This document shows, in pieces, positions 12,513 to 24,900 of a stretch of DNA of 64,000 nt (position 1 is the first letter of the stretch; every line of letters starts with the position of its first letter). A program made the translations under genes and the position numbers. The notes under the pieces were generated by a model. That model was not told the DNA's origin, did not search any database, and saw nothing but the letters and a program-made list of their open reading frames with translations. Origin of the DNA: Rhodotorula mucilaginosa (lineage: Eukaryota > Basidiomycota > Microbotryomycetes > Sporidiobolales > Sporidiobolaceae); contig CP137869.1 in assembly GCA_034406715.1 (NCBI GenBank), positions 496,001 through 560,000 of the forward strand, given 5' to 3'.

Positions 12513-13574
12513 CTGAAAGCCAAAAGGAACAGTCAGCGACCCTGTACAAGTGTGCCCCCATTGTAGAATGCTAAAGACAGAAGAGATGGCGCCAACATAC
12601 ACAGCCTTGACTCGGGCTTCCTTGAGACCTTATACTCAAGGTGCTGAGGCCCCTGCTGAGCTCCGTGCTGCCTGCATCACCCGTGCTCCTTGCATTTCCC
12701 GGGACTGCCGGTTCGGGATTGGCGACTCCTCTCAAAGGGAGACAACTGTACAGGGTCAGGGTGTCAACATCAGGAACCTGAAGGAAGCTGTGCTGCGGAG
12801 GCCGTTCAGTAGTCTGCGGCGACCTCCGCAAGCTCGGGTTCTGGAGCCCACACAGAAGTGGCCGAGAGATGCCTGCGTAGGACGCTCTCCCTGAATGGCC
12901 GCGATTTTGATCTCGGCCGCGCCCTCGGCGACTGCCCTCGAGGCGGGCAGGGAGGAGTCGATGTTGGGGACCAGGCAGGGGACCGGGCAAGGCACCATGT
13001 CCATTTCGAGCTTGAGAGCGGGGCAATGGGAGCCGGTTCCCAGGCTGTACCGGCTCTAAGCCTTGAGGGTGGTCATGATCGGCAATCTCGGGTCCTGGGT
13101 CGTACATGTAAGGGCAAAACGGTGCAGCGCAAGACCTGTTGCAAACATGGGGAGTATGGGTCGGGAAAGAGACGTGATTCCCGGAGTCATCTCGGTCCCG
13201 GCTGGTCATGTGTTTGCAGGGATTCGCGAAACAAACGAAGAGAAGAGAAGAAAGTCAGGAGTATTTGAGGCGGGAGGCGCGGCCAGGCACGAACCCTGGC
13301 TCAGCAAGGACCGGACCAGCCGCGGAGGGTCGCAAATTACGCAAGCCAAGGGATCTGCCGGACGCACGCCAAGAAAGCATTCGGTACATTCAGTACACGA
13401 AGGAGCACCGCCACAAGGCGTAGTTAGCTCAGGCAGGAGAGGCAAAAGGTCCGCCTTTCGAAAGGCGCCGCGGCAAAGCTCACAGCTTGCAAACCAGGAA
13501 ATGCATGCGTGCCGCACACGCACAGAAGGCACAAACTCGAAATGCTCGCATCAAGAAGGAACCTATGTAATACT
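12513..13574. other. Orphan stretch between the two related exons
   Basis: Several long open frames occur on both strands because the DNA is GC-rich; the longest (minus, 12571-13209) may be part of the worn paralogue. No RNA gene survives inspection here and no transposon signature is visible. Confidence 0.3.
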
Positions 13575-14645
13575 CTACAAGTACGCTGCACGGCCGTAGA
13601 TGTAGGCCCGCCGGCCCGACCCCTCGTGTTCCTCTCGAGAAAAATGCCGAAAGTACGCTTGTCGCTGCCCGAGCGAGTCCTCCCTCATGACAGCGTCAGC
13701 AGGTTGAGAAGGGGGCGAGGGAGGCTGCAAAGAAGAAGAAGGCATAGTCAGGAGGTCGGAAAAGCAAGTTCCGACCAGAGAATGATCGGAAGGGATGGGG
13801 TCGACGTACCTCGCCTTCGGAAGCGGCGCTCCTGGGCCGGTCCAGATGTACGGGCGATGTCCCTGGAGTGGTCTCTTGCCAAGCGGGCTTAAAAGAATTC
13901 CAGTCAGGTGCAGTTATCCCGCCAAAAGGGTTGTGCCTTCCTGCAGCTGTGTGAGGAGTGGGGAGCTGCGTGTCGTCGTGCTGCTCCGACCGCTGCTCTG
14001 ATACACGTAGACGGTCACGAACTATTGTTGCCAAGGCGCTGTTCCTGTTGCTTCGTGAGGGGGGCCGACGGTGAATGCCGCCGTGAGAGTTCGGACCTGA
14101 ATGACCATGATGAAGAGCTGAATTGGCACGGCGATGGCCACGACGACTCGCTGGGTTTCCTCGGATGTGATTGTGCACTGGAGGCGGCAGACTGAAATCA
14201 GGGTCGCTGATGTTGCCGGATTGCTCAGTAACGGGTGACATCGTGGGGGAGGACGGTTCTGCCGGAAAATCAGAGGAGCGATGCTCGCTATGGGGCAGAG
14301 GGGAAGGGGAATGCTCTTGAAGCGCGATGTTCCGAAACGCCGGGATCACGTCGTCGGAGAGACCTGACGGAAATATAGACGAGCGCTGCCCGCTTCGACG
14401 AGGGAGGGGAGGAGGAGAATGTTCGTGAAGCGTGAGGCCCGTCAGGCTGGGCAAGCCGCGGGGTACGTCGCCGTCGTCACTGCTGCTCGAGCTGACCATT
14501 TCACAGGGACTCCTTGCGACAAAGTCGTCGTGCAGTGGTCCTGAGAGACGAAGAATGCAAGTTCAGCGGCACGAGAGCAGCACACATACACACGAGCGCA
14601 CGAGCCTGCTCTGGGGGAACCGGACAAGCCGACGCAGGTCGCCAT
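13575..14645 (-). CDS. Unknown 310-aa Ser/Pro/His-rich protein
   Basis: Three exons close in frame: 14594-14645, 13810-14540 and 13575-13724 (52+731+150 nt), with GT-AG introns at 13725-13809 (GTACGT...TTTGCAG) and 14541-14593 (branch GCTGAAC, CTCTCAG). The product is low-complexity with two imperfect internal repeats: LTGLTLHEHSPPPLPRRSGQ and RNIALQEHSPSPLPHSEHR. Next come a His/Arg/Asn-rich middle and a C-terminal exon with SLGQRQAYFRHFSREEHEG and GRRAYIYGRAAYL, then TAG. That last exon recurs at 12384-12512. No known domain, signal peptide or membrane segment is seen. The first exon is the least certain. It follows COQ3 on the same strand. Confidence 0.6.
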
Positions 14646-14826
14646 CGGGTGGGGTGATGGCGTGCTAGCTGAAGCATTCCCCACTCTAGACACCGCCACG
14701 AGGCCATAACGCCTGAGCGGATTGCAATTCAGCCGACAGCGAGTGCTTCAGAAGCTGCGTGGGGGGTTTTGCATCAGCGGAACATAGAGCCATGACGAAA
14801 GGGAGCAAGGAAAAGGGGCTTACGAT

Positions 14827-15971
14827 CTACTCAAGTGGTCTCCGCACGCCAGCAAAGTAGTTGACGAGCTCTCCAGCCCCTCCGAGCTGGCCCACCTCGA
14901 GTAACCGCCACTTGCCCGCGATCGGATCGTAAGGACACCCGCGGGTCTCGAACTCGGTCCAGTGCTTCTCGGTGACGAAAAAGTCGCGCAGCTCGGACGG
15001 CTTGAGGTACTTGTGGTACGTGTGCGTGCCGGGCGTGACGAGCCGGAGGACGTCCTCGGCGAGGGTGATGGTCAGGAGGCGGGCGAGCGGCGTACGTGAG
15101 ATGGTCGAGAGGAGGAGGTGGCCGCCGGGCTGGAGATTACAAAATAGGTGGTGAGTGAATGGACAAGCTTTTGATGCCGGGTCCACACACCTTGGTCAAC
15201 TGCATCAGGCACTCGAGGAAACCCCTCGGATCCTCGACGTGTTCGATCACTTCCATCGCGCACACGACGTCGAAGGTCTTGCCCTCCTCGACGAGTTTCT
15301 CTGCCGCAGTATGTCGGTACTCGAGCGTGTTGCTCCGGGGTGGTGCGGAAGAAGCACTCGAGGTGGGCGATGGGAAGGGCGAATTGACCACCCGGAGAGA
15401 CGGGTCGAGGGCGGCATGCGCTTGAGCGGTCGTGACATTAGAGCCGGACGCATCGATCGCGAGCGTGTTTGCGCCTAATCGAGCGAGTGACTGGATTCAG
15501 CGGGCGGAAATGTGAGCCTCTGTTGCAGACGAGGACGAAACCCTCGAGAGAGAGAGAAGACCAAGGCACACGTACCTCTGCAAAGATGCCCCCGCCGCAT
15601 CCGACGTCGAGCACGTCTTTACCTTCGAGCCATCTCGGCCCTCCAAGCTCCTCGACGCGCAGCAACTCGCCCTTTAAGAATTCGATCCTGGCCGGGTTCA
15701 TGCGGTGCAGCAACCCAAACTCGCCCGTCGGGTCCCACCAGTGCGCCGACAAGCGCGAGAAATGCGCAATCTCATCGGATGAGATGGTGTTGGTCGGGCG
15801 CGGTCCATCGGCAAGAGCGGGACGGGTCGAAGACACGCCGCGAGACGGCGGAACTGATGACGGGGTGGTGGATGGCCTGCTGGGCGACGAGAGCAGCCAT
15901 GACGAGCTTGGCGAGCTTAATGAAGCCAGACTGCGCAGGCTGCGCGGTCGCACGGCGTTCCGGACGAGCAT
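14827..15971 (-). CDS. COQ3: Ubiquinone biosynthesis O-methyltransferase, mitochondrial (COQ3)
   Basis: Catalyses both O-methylations of the coenzyme Q head group at the matrix face of the inner membrane. ATG 15969-15971, TAG 14827-14829. The N terminus is Arg/Ser-rich (MLVRNAVRPRSLRSLASLSS), as expected of a mitochondrial targeting peptide. Then come SSDEIAHFSRLSAHWWDPTG, FGLLHRMNPARIEF, the SAM-binding motif VLDVGCGGGIFAE, LGANTLAIDAS, FDVVCAMEVIEHV, PGGHLLLSTISRTP, TPGTHTYHKYLKPSEL and the terminal VNYFAGVRRP. Three introns are present, one splitting right after motif I (near 15480-15580). Length, about 340 residues, fits the family. Strong call. Confidence 0.93.
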
Positions 15972-16228
15972 GTTGCGTGAGCAAGTTGCGGACGAAGAGG
16001 AAACTTGTCGCGCCGATGGAAGCGAGGCAAAGTGGTCTTTCGACTACAGGTTCATTATTGGTCCAGAGTGCCCCGTAAGGCTCACTGAGACGCACACGCT
16101 CTCGAATCATGTCGAAAGATCAGAGAAGGAATGATGACACCGCGTCGGTTTGCGAGAGATCTTACAACAACCAGAACATCCCGTCCACCCAAAAGCCTCG
16201 ACAAACTCGACATGCCGCCTCTCCTCGT

Positions 16229-17333
16229 CTACATCTCCATCTCATCGTCTTCATCTTCGTCGGCGAACGGATCGAGCTCCGGAAAGTCTCCGACGGTGAC
16301 CTTGTCCGGCCGGACAAAGCTGGCGCGCAGCGGTCCAGTCTCAAAGTACCGCTTTCCGTCGACGCTACGGGCATATTCGACATCAGTAAGCTCGAGTCTT
16401 CAAGCCGAGAGGGCAATCGAGAAAGGTTGCCGATGCGTGTCCGGAAGAAAGCCAGACTCACGTGCCGTCGTTCTTGCCGACTGGTTCATCCCACTCGACG
16501 CCAACCCACACACTCCCATCCTGCGGTCCAAACTCGGTCGGCCCTACAAAACGGACGGTTCCTCGACGTTGCAGCTCGTCCGAGAGCGAGACTTGACACC
16601 GAGCCCCGGGGACGAGGTCGGACGGGATCGATGGCTGTGCATCCGGCGCGGGCGACGCGGTCAGGGCGAAGCGACCGAGCTGATTTCGCTTCTTGTAGGC
16701 TAGGACCGTGTCTATGTGCGCGAAATGTTCAGTAAGTAAGCGTTTCTCCTCAACGGACAGCCCAGATGTACAGGATGTGTCCTGTCTCGCTCTAACCAAG
16801 AAGCCGGCGGGGAGCGCTACTCACCCGAGCGCTTTGCGTACTCCTCCTCTGTCAGTTCGAACTTCTCCACCTGCGAGTCGTCCGTGAATTGTCCGGCGAG
16901 TGATCGAGCGTGCGGGTCCGACGAGTCGACCTGCAGGACACGAGCTCGTGAGGTCAGGCTCCGACGGCGTCAAATGTCCACGGAACGTATCCGCCACGCA
17001 CCCGAATGGTCATGTACTCTTGTACGCCATAGTCTGCGAGGGTCTTGCTATCGTCGTCGAGGTTGTCGACGAGTTGCCCGAGCGAGGACGAGGCACCGTG
17101 GCCAGTCTCCGGAGCCGTCCTTCGCAGCGAGAGCGTTTGCGAGGCGAGCGGGATTCCCGTGACGGGTTCTAACTTGAGCTGTGCACTCGCGCGCAGGTGC
17201 AGTGTCAGCATTCGAGACCGACGTCGAGTTGAGTGAATGACGGCACCTTGAGTTGGTGGATGGTCAAGTCGGTACCGAGCCTCCGTTCCGAGTGGGTATC
17301 GGGGGACGAGACCCAGACGCTGATCAGCGACAT
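16229..17333 (-). CDS. Tubulin-folding cofactor B (CAP-Gly)
   Basis: Acts with cofactor E in alpha-tubulin folding. ATG at 17331-17333 begins MSLISVWVSSPDTHSERRLG and DLTIHQLK, the start of a ubiquitin-like domain that continues LKLEPVTGIPLASQTLSL, DDDSKTLADYGVQEYMTIRV. A middle with FTDDSQVEKFELTEEEYAKR leads to a CAP-Gly domain: GARCQVSLSDELQRRGTVRF, VGVEWDEPVGKNDGT (with the GKNDG tubulin-tail signature), then GKRYFETGPLRASFVRPDK. The end DEDEDDEMEM is the acidic Met-ended tail typical of TBCB, followed by TAG 16229-16231. About five introns. It is the orthologue type of fission yeast Alp11. Confidence 0.92.
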
Positions 17334-17548
17334 CACAGCGCAGTCTAGCAGGTTGATTATAGTAAGCAAGAGCTGCGAGAGGGGAGGAGCAGGATTGGAT
17401 TTGAGAAAGCCCCTGTCTTTTCTGGCCGCCCTTCTCTCGTTCAGCGCGATCGTCTGACGCAGCTGGAGAAAATCTCATCGATCCTCGAGATGTGCTTACT
17501 AAGCTCGACTCTGTGCTAGAGCTATAGTAGGTCTAAGCAGCGACTGAG

Positions 17549-20500
17549 ATGGATTCGTCGCCGACGTCGACTCAGCGGCCGCCTCTGTCGAGCCAGATGT
17601 CGTCTGTCCCGTCGACGCCTCAGAGCAGCGCACCTCCGTCACCGAAACAGCCCTTCTTTGGCTACAGGGACGAGAGAGCCCACTTGACAGTGAGTCTTAG
17701 CAGCATGTGCTTGGAAATAGTCGCACTGACTCGCCAGCAACTTAAACAGGACGCCGGCGCATTTCATGCAGAACTGCCGACCGCGATTCCGCCAGACGTC
17801 GTCGCAGCCTCTGCCGGCGCTCGAGGCTTGACCGGCCAGCCTTCGATCGAGCGACTCTCCCTCTCGGGGCTCGCCATCGTCGGTTCGACCAGCTCACCCG
17901 ACGTCTCGACCCCGACACCGGCACGTGCACGCACGCCTTCGGACGCTTCCGCCCGCGCAAAGGGCGACCTCACCTCGCCCCGGATCGCAAACTTGGCCCT
18001 GAGAGGATCTCCTGGGAAGCCGACATCGACGGGCCGACCGCTGAATGCGACTGGCGGGAAAGACGGGTTTTTGCCGGATCCGATCCGGACGGGCCAAGTC
18101 GACGCGGATCACGGTGCACCGCACTTGAACCCGGAGCTCGAAGATGCCGAAGAGATCGACGAAGGCTTCACTGCACGTGAGTGACGGTGTCGAAGGCCGA
18201 ATCAAAACAGCTGCCAGCTTTCTCTGACCCGCCCCGTCGACTTTGCGCAGAAAATCCGAACGAGGTTCTGACAGCCGAGTTGCGCGCCTTGTACACCTCG
18301 TTCCAACGCTGCCTCGACTTGCGAGACAAGTACATGACCTTATCACGGCAACGTCTCGAGGACAACCCCGCCAACTATGACGGCGCCTTCACCGCGCAGT
18401 CGTCCCCTTCGTACGCCTCCACCTCGTCTCTCCTGTCCAACAACCTCCCGCCGTCCTTCAAGAAATGGCAAATCTACCCACCACCTCCCGAACCACACTG
18501 GAAGGAACGCGACCCGCACGGCGATCCGCCCGTGGAAACGACCGACGAGATTGCGGAGCGCGAGGCGCAACGGAACCGATTCGTGCTGTCCGAGGTGGCG
18601 ATTCCGGGCAAAGAGGCGGAAGGGAAGCGGCGACGGTTTGCACTGGACGCAAATGGCGTCTACCAGGTCTACAGCGATGGTAAGTCAACCGGCGAACCTG
18701 CGTCTCCTGACGCGGTGTACTGACGCGAGATCGGGAACCCTTGCAGATGTTCCCGCAGGCTCGGACGAGAGCAAGCCGCTTTACACCGTCCCTACCATCA
18801 AGGAGTACTTCCAGGACCTCGACGAGGTCCTCGCCGTCATCTCGGACGGCCCGGCGAAATCGTTCGCGTTCCGCCGGTTGCGCTACCTCGAGAGCAAGTG
18901 GAACCTCTACGTCCTGCTGAACGAGTACCGCGAACTCGCCGAGATGAAGCGAGTCTCGCACCGTGACTTTTACAATGTCCGAAAGGTGCGGGCGGTTTTG
19001 TTTCCTTGTGTGTGGGACGCGCCGCGCGCTGACGGGTTCGATCTCACGGAACAGGTCGATACCCATATCCATCACTCTGCCAGCATGAACCAAAAACACA
19101 TGCTTCGGTTCATCAAGAGCAAAATGAAGCGGTGCCCCGATGTGCGTGCCCTGACGCTCTGCAGTACACAGCGCGTCCCACTTACGTTGTCCGCTCTCTT
19201 CTGCAGGAGGTCGTCATCTTCCGAGACGGCAAGCACCTGACACTGCGGCAGGTGTTCGAGTCGCTCAACTTGACGGCATACGATCTCTCGATTGACACGC
19301 TCGATATGCATGCGCACCAGGACTCTTTCCACCGTGAGCCCAAGTCATCGATCGTTTTGTGCCGTTACTGACTCTGACGTCTCCCCCTCAAACTCCAGGG
19401 TTCGACAAGTGAGCACGACCAAACCGCGATGCGACGTGTCTCCTATTAATTGACCTTTCAACCCGAACAGGTTCAATCTCAAGTACAACCCGCTCGGCGA
19501 GTCTCGTCTGCGAGAGATCTTCCTCAAGACCGACAAGTGCGTGTGCAGATTCTCGTGCCGATTTTCCCATCAGCTTTTGACGAATTCTCTCCCCAGCCTG
19601 ATTGAGGGACGTTACCTCGCCGAGATTACGAAGGAAATCTTCAGCGATCTGCAAGCGAGCAAGTACCAAATGGCAGAGTACCGCATCAGTATCTACGGCC
19701 GGTACGTCACGCTTCCAATTCAGGAAGCTTACGATGGATTTCACGTACTCACTCGTCCGCCTTTGCAGAAACACGGGCGAATGGGACAAGCTCGCGAAAT
19801 GGGTCATCAAGAACGAGCTCTTTAGCGACAACGTCCGCTGGCTGATCCAGATCCCGCGGTTGTACGACGTCTTCAAGAAGAGTGGAGGCGTCAAAGACTT
19901 CGAGGAGGTTGTGCGAAGTGCGTTGCCGACGTGCTTGCCTGTTCTACAGCGCCGCGCTGACTTATTCTTGTTGGGAATCGCAGACATCTTCCAGCCGCTC
20001 TTCGAGGTCACCGCCGACCCGACTTCTCACCCCGAGCTGCACATCCTCCTCCAACGAGTCGTCGGCTTCGATTCGGTCGACGACGAGTCGAAAGCCGAAC
20101 GACGGATCTACCGCAAATTCCCGGTCCCGAAAGATTGGAACACGACTCAGAACCGTAGGTCGCTCCCGCCCGGACTTGATCCGTTGATGCTGATCGTTGA
20201 CGCTCTTGACCCATTCGACAGCGCCGTACGCTTACTGGTTGTACTTCCTGTACGCGAACATGACGTCGCTCAACAACTGGCGACACGAGCGCGGCTTCAG
20301 TACGTTTCACTCTTGCAGACCCTCTCCTCATCGTTCCTTCTTGCTGACGAACCAACCCCATCAGACACGTTCTGGCTTCGACCGCATGCGGGAGAAGCCG
20401 GCGACACCGACCACCTCACTTCCGCCTTCCTCACTTCCCACTCGATCTCGCACGGCATCCTTTTGCGCAAGGTCCCGGCGCTGCAGTACCTGTTCTACCT

Positions 20501-21408
20501 CAAGCAGATCGGGGTAAAGATCTCTTGAACAAGCTAAATGGCCTTTGAGCCTTTGAGTTGTACGCGCTGACTCGCCTCTCGCGCACAGATCGCCATGTCG
20601 CCGCTCTCGAACAATGCCCTCTTCCTCACGTACGAACGCAACCCTTTCCCGAACTTTTTCCGCACCGGCCTCAACGTCAGCCTCAGTACGGACGACCCGC
20701 TCCAGTTCCACTTTACAAAGGTCCGTCGGCCTCTTCCTTTGAGCATGACGTTGTGCAGCGGCGGCGGGTTCCGTAGGCTGACTTTCGCGGACGATCGTGC
20801 AGGAACCGCTCCTCGAAGAGTACAGCGTCGCGGCGCAGATCTACAAGCTGTCTCCGGCCGGTACGTACCATGAGGCGGACCTGGTCACCGCACCCTCGCC
20901 AACTGACCAGCACTTTGTCTCCTCAGACATGTGCGAGCTCGCGCGCAATTCGTGCGCGCAATCCGGCTTCGAGATGGAGATCAAGCGGCACTGGCTCGGA
21001 CCGGACTGGTACTTGCCCGGTCGCGAGGGCAACCTGATCCACAAGACGAACGTGCCCAACTTGCGGGCCGACTACCGATGGTCGACTCTCCGCGAGGAGA
21101 TGGACATGGTGCGCTCGCGGCTGTCCTCCTCCCGGGCTGTTCCTTCCTCGCGCCGCAAGCTGATGCTGCTCTCCACCGTGCAGATCGAACTGGTCAAGAA
21201 TGACTTGTCTTCCCGCGGGCCGTCCAAGGTCTCGCACGAGCTGAAGCCACCTGGCGACGCGCAGTCCAGCAGCAACGGGGGACCTCCGAGCAAGGCGCAA
21301 GAGCCGCTCTTGACCGCCGACAACCTCGGTGCCGCTGCGATGGGCGCTGCACCCAACTCGCTCAAGATGCCGGGCATGGCTGCTGGCAGCAAGCTCTCGG
21401 CATCCTAA
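17549..21408 (+). CDS. AMD1: AMP deaminase
   Basis: Deaminates AMP to IMP in the purine nucleotide cycle and adenylate balance. ATG at 17549 opens a disordered N terminus; the catalytic region begins around [19 protein letters not shown]. Hallmarks: [20 protein letters not shown] (zinc-binding HxH), [75 protein letters not shown], the substrate and zinc site [10 protein letters not shown] then [31 protein letters not shown], and [11 protein letters not shown] Ser/Ala tail ends at TAA 21406-21408. Around fifteen short introns. It diverges from cofactor B across about 215 bp that must hold both promoters. Confidence 0.95.
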
Positions 21409-21910
21409 GCTAGTTTCCTTCGAATGTCAGCCTCGATGCACATAGATAGATTGATTCCTCTTCCCCTCCTAGACGTTGTACAGCAAGCGGACCTGCGAAG
21501 CCACATTGTATCTGCGTGCAGAGGAGGCGATAAGGAAATGGCCCACGCAGTTTGATGACGTCGATGATCGCAAGCTCTTTGAATTTGGCGCGTGAAAAGA
21601 GGCTGACGCATCATCGACGACAGGGGGAACGTGCGTCAGATTGCTTGACCCCCGCAGCACCTGCATCAGCGCTGCAACGGTTCGCGTTCGAGGCTCTGCG
21701 AGACCAAAAACAAGCGAGAGTCGCTCTCACCAACTCGCTATCCTTGACTGGCCCTAGACGAGGAGGACTTTACAGTCTACTCACGAGGCACTACACTGCG
21801 CTCGCTGTGCTCTCGACGTCGCACGGTCCTCGAACCCGGATCAACACTCGTGCGGAAGTTCTTGATCGCCGCGAGAGGAGCTTGCTAGAGCCTCGTTCCG
21901 GTCGTTCGCA
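21409..21910. other. Intergenic region between AMP deaminase and the channel gene
   Basis: Holds the 3' end of AMP deaminase and the promoter/leader of the next gene. No coding frame with splice support or RNA gene is seen. Confidence 0.4.
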
Positions 21911-24900
21911 ATGGCTTCGGCGCAGGATCTGAACACTGCAGACACCTGTGAGCATTCTCGTCGCCGTGTGCTGTCCCGCTGTGCGCTGATTCGAGCTGTG
22001 TGCTACGCTATGAACCAGCCAACAAGAGCGTGAGTGTTTCCCGCCTTCCTGCATTCGACTCGCCTGCCCGATCGTCGACTGCTTGCGGTATACTGACGCG
22101 ACCGCCTACCTGCAATACAGACTCAGACCTTCATCACTGCGCTCGTAACCGGTTGTATCGTTGCCGGCGCAGAGGTACGTCACCCCGTCTTCCCGCCAAG
22201 AAAGACGAGTCGCAGTACGGGCGACCGCACATTTGCTGATCGACCTATTCCTTCATGGCCGGGATACCGAATCGTACAGCTTGGAGTCTTTATCCTGCTC
22301 AAGAACCGGTTCCGCCAGATCTACAACCCGCGATCGTACCGAGTTCCCCCAAAGTGAGTTGCCCCCCGTTTCGCTCGATCCGAGCAGCCCTTCCGTCGTC
22401 GCGCAAGAGAGACGTCCTCTGGCGCTCAGCTGGACACGCCAATCCGACCACTCTCCCCACAGGAGAGCGGACACTGACTTGCAATTCCGTCCGTGCAGCA
22501 AACAAGTCGAGCCTCTCCCGCACTCCCTCCTCGGATGGATACCTCATATCATACGTACGCCCGCGAGGACAATCCTCCAGAAGAATGGACTCGATGCCTA
22601 TATCTTTGTCCGATTCCTCTTCTTGATGCTCGAGATCTTCTTCCCCTTGTGAGTCGCTCTTGACTGCTTAGCTGCGGCAGGAAAAAAGAAAAGGGCTGAC
22701 AACGGCGGTGATCGCTCGGCAGCTGGGTCGTGACCTGGATCATTCTCCTTCCCGTTGACGCCGCCGGCTCTCGCGGAACCAACACCGGCCTGACTCGGTT
22801 CACTTTCGGCAACGTCGGCGAATCGGAACAACCGCGTTACGCCGCGCACCTCATCCTGTGCTGGCTGCTCACCTTCTGGGTGTTCTACCTCTTGAAGCGC
22901 GAGTACGCTCGCTACATTGTGCTGCGCCAGGATTTCCTCATGTCCCACGAGCACACGCACCTCGCGCAGTCAAAGACGGTGCTGGTCACTGGCGTCCCGA
23001 AGGAGTTCCTCAACGAGGCGGCGATGGACCGCTTCTGCAGCGTCTTGCCCGGCGGCGCGAAGCGTGTCTGGTTTGCTCGGTAAGCTCAGCTCTGGCCGCT
23101 CGAATCCGCATCTGTGAGTTGTCAGCTGACGGAGCGTCCTGGACCATACAGCGACCTGAAGAAGCTTCCGGACCTATTCGACCGCCGCGCCACGGCGTGC
23201 AATAAGCTCGAGAGCGCCGAGACCAAGATCCTCAAGCTCGCCACGAAGCAGATTGCGAAGAACAAGAAGAAGAACCTCCCCGAGCCGGAGAATACCGACC
23301 CCGAAGCGCACAAGGCCGCGGTCATGCGCTACGTGCCGCAGAAGAAGCGCCCGACGCACAAGCTCGGCAAGTTCGGTCTGTACGGTCAAAAAGTCGACAC
23401 GATCGAGTGGGCCCGCGAGGAGATTGCCAAGACCAACCAGGAACTCGAGACGGAGCGTGCCCAGCTCTCGGGCGACAAGTACCCGCGCGAGTCGGCCGTC
23501 TTCATCCAGTTCCACACTCAAATGGCCGCGCACATGTTTGCCCAGTGAGTTTTCGGCGGGCTTGTCGACTCTCTCATGTGAACGAAGCCTGACTCGTGGG
23601 TTCCTGTAGATGCTTGAACCACCACGCTCCGCTCCGCATGTCGTCCCGCTACCTCGAAGTCGCTCAAGAGGACGTCATCTGGGGGAACCTCAACATCAAC
23701 CCGTACCAGCAGCGCGCTCGTTACGCTCTCTCGTGGGCAGCGACTATCGGTCTGATCATTACCTGGTCCTTCCCCGGTGCGTTCAGACGATCACGGCAGG
23801 ATACAAGCATCGGAGGCTGACCTGCGTTCTGTTCCGCCCCGCCATAGTCGCCTTCGTCGGTGCCATCTCAAACGTCAGCGCGCTCTGCATCAGTGTCTCG
23901 TGGCTGCAATGGCTCTGCGAGCTGCCCGTCCGTGAGTACACACGAGCTGTCCGAACAGGCCATTACTCGTGCTGGCGCTAATGCTTCTCTCGCAGCTGTC
24001 AACGGAATCATCCAGGGTGCTCTGCCTCCTGCCGCTCTCGCGGTTCTCTTCATGCTGCTGCCGATCATCCTCCGCCGTGAGTGACTCTTTCTGTGTGAGC
24101 AGGCAAGATACTTCTGGGCTAACTCGACTCGACGAACTCGTCCCCAGTCCTCGCGCGCTTCGAGGGTATTCCGCTCAAGACCGGCATCGAGCTGTCGTTG
24201 ATGACACGCTACTTCCTCTTCATGGTCATCAACGGTTTCTTGATCGTCACCCTCTCGTCCGGATTGATCGCGGCCATCCCGGAAATCACCAAGAACCCGT
24301 CCTCGGCTGTCACGCTGCTCGCCACCCGGCTCCCATCCGCATCGACGTTCTTCCTCACCTACTTTGTGACGGTCTCGTTCTCGGGAGCTGCTGGCGCGCT
24401 GCTCCAGATCGCCCGGCTCATCCTGTACTACGTCAAGCTGGTCCTCCTCGGATCGACTCCTCGTTCGGTCTGGAACCTCAAGGACTCGTTCGCGTCGGTC
24501 GCGTGGGGAACGCTGGTGAGTCGCTTTGGCAGTCGTGCGATTGCTCAGTGCGGAATCGCTTGCTCATCGATCTCTTTCACCTCGCAGTACCCGTCGATGA
24601 CGCTCCTCACGGTCATCGGACTCACCTACTCGATCATCGCGCCCTTGATCTGCGGTTTCGCCTGCATCGCGTTCGCCATGTTCTGGTTTGTCTACAAGGT
24701 GAGTCGCTGCTTCTCGTCAACCGGGTTTGAATTCGCGCTGAGCTTCATCGAATCGTGCAGTACCTTTTCTTGCTCGTCATCGAGACGGAGCCGGCGACCG
24801 AGACCGGAGGCCTCTTCTACCCGAAGGCGCTCACCCAGATCTTTGTCGGCCTCTACATCGAACAACTCTGCCTCTGCGGCCTGTTCTTCCTCGCTCGAGC

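Noticed and set aside
13290-13335. Minus-strand hairpin with a T-arm-like CCAGG-GTTCGTG-CCTGG
   Set aside because: No matching acceptor, D or anticodon arms and the T loop lacks the conserved A; a chance GC-rich hairpin.
13418-13480. tRNA-like text GTAGTTAGCTCAGG
   Set aside because: Resembles a D-arm start, but no T arm or acceptor pairing follows.
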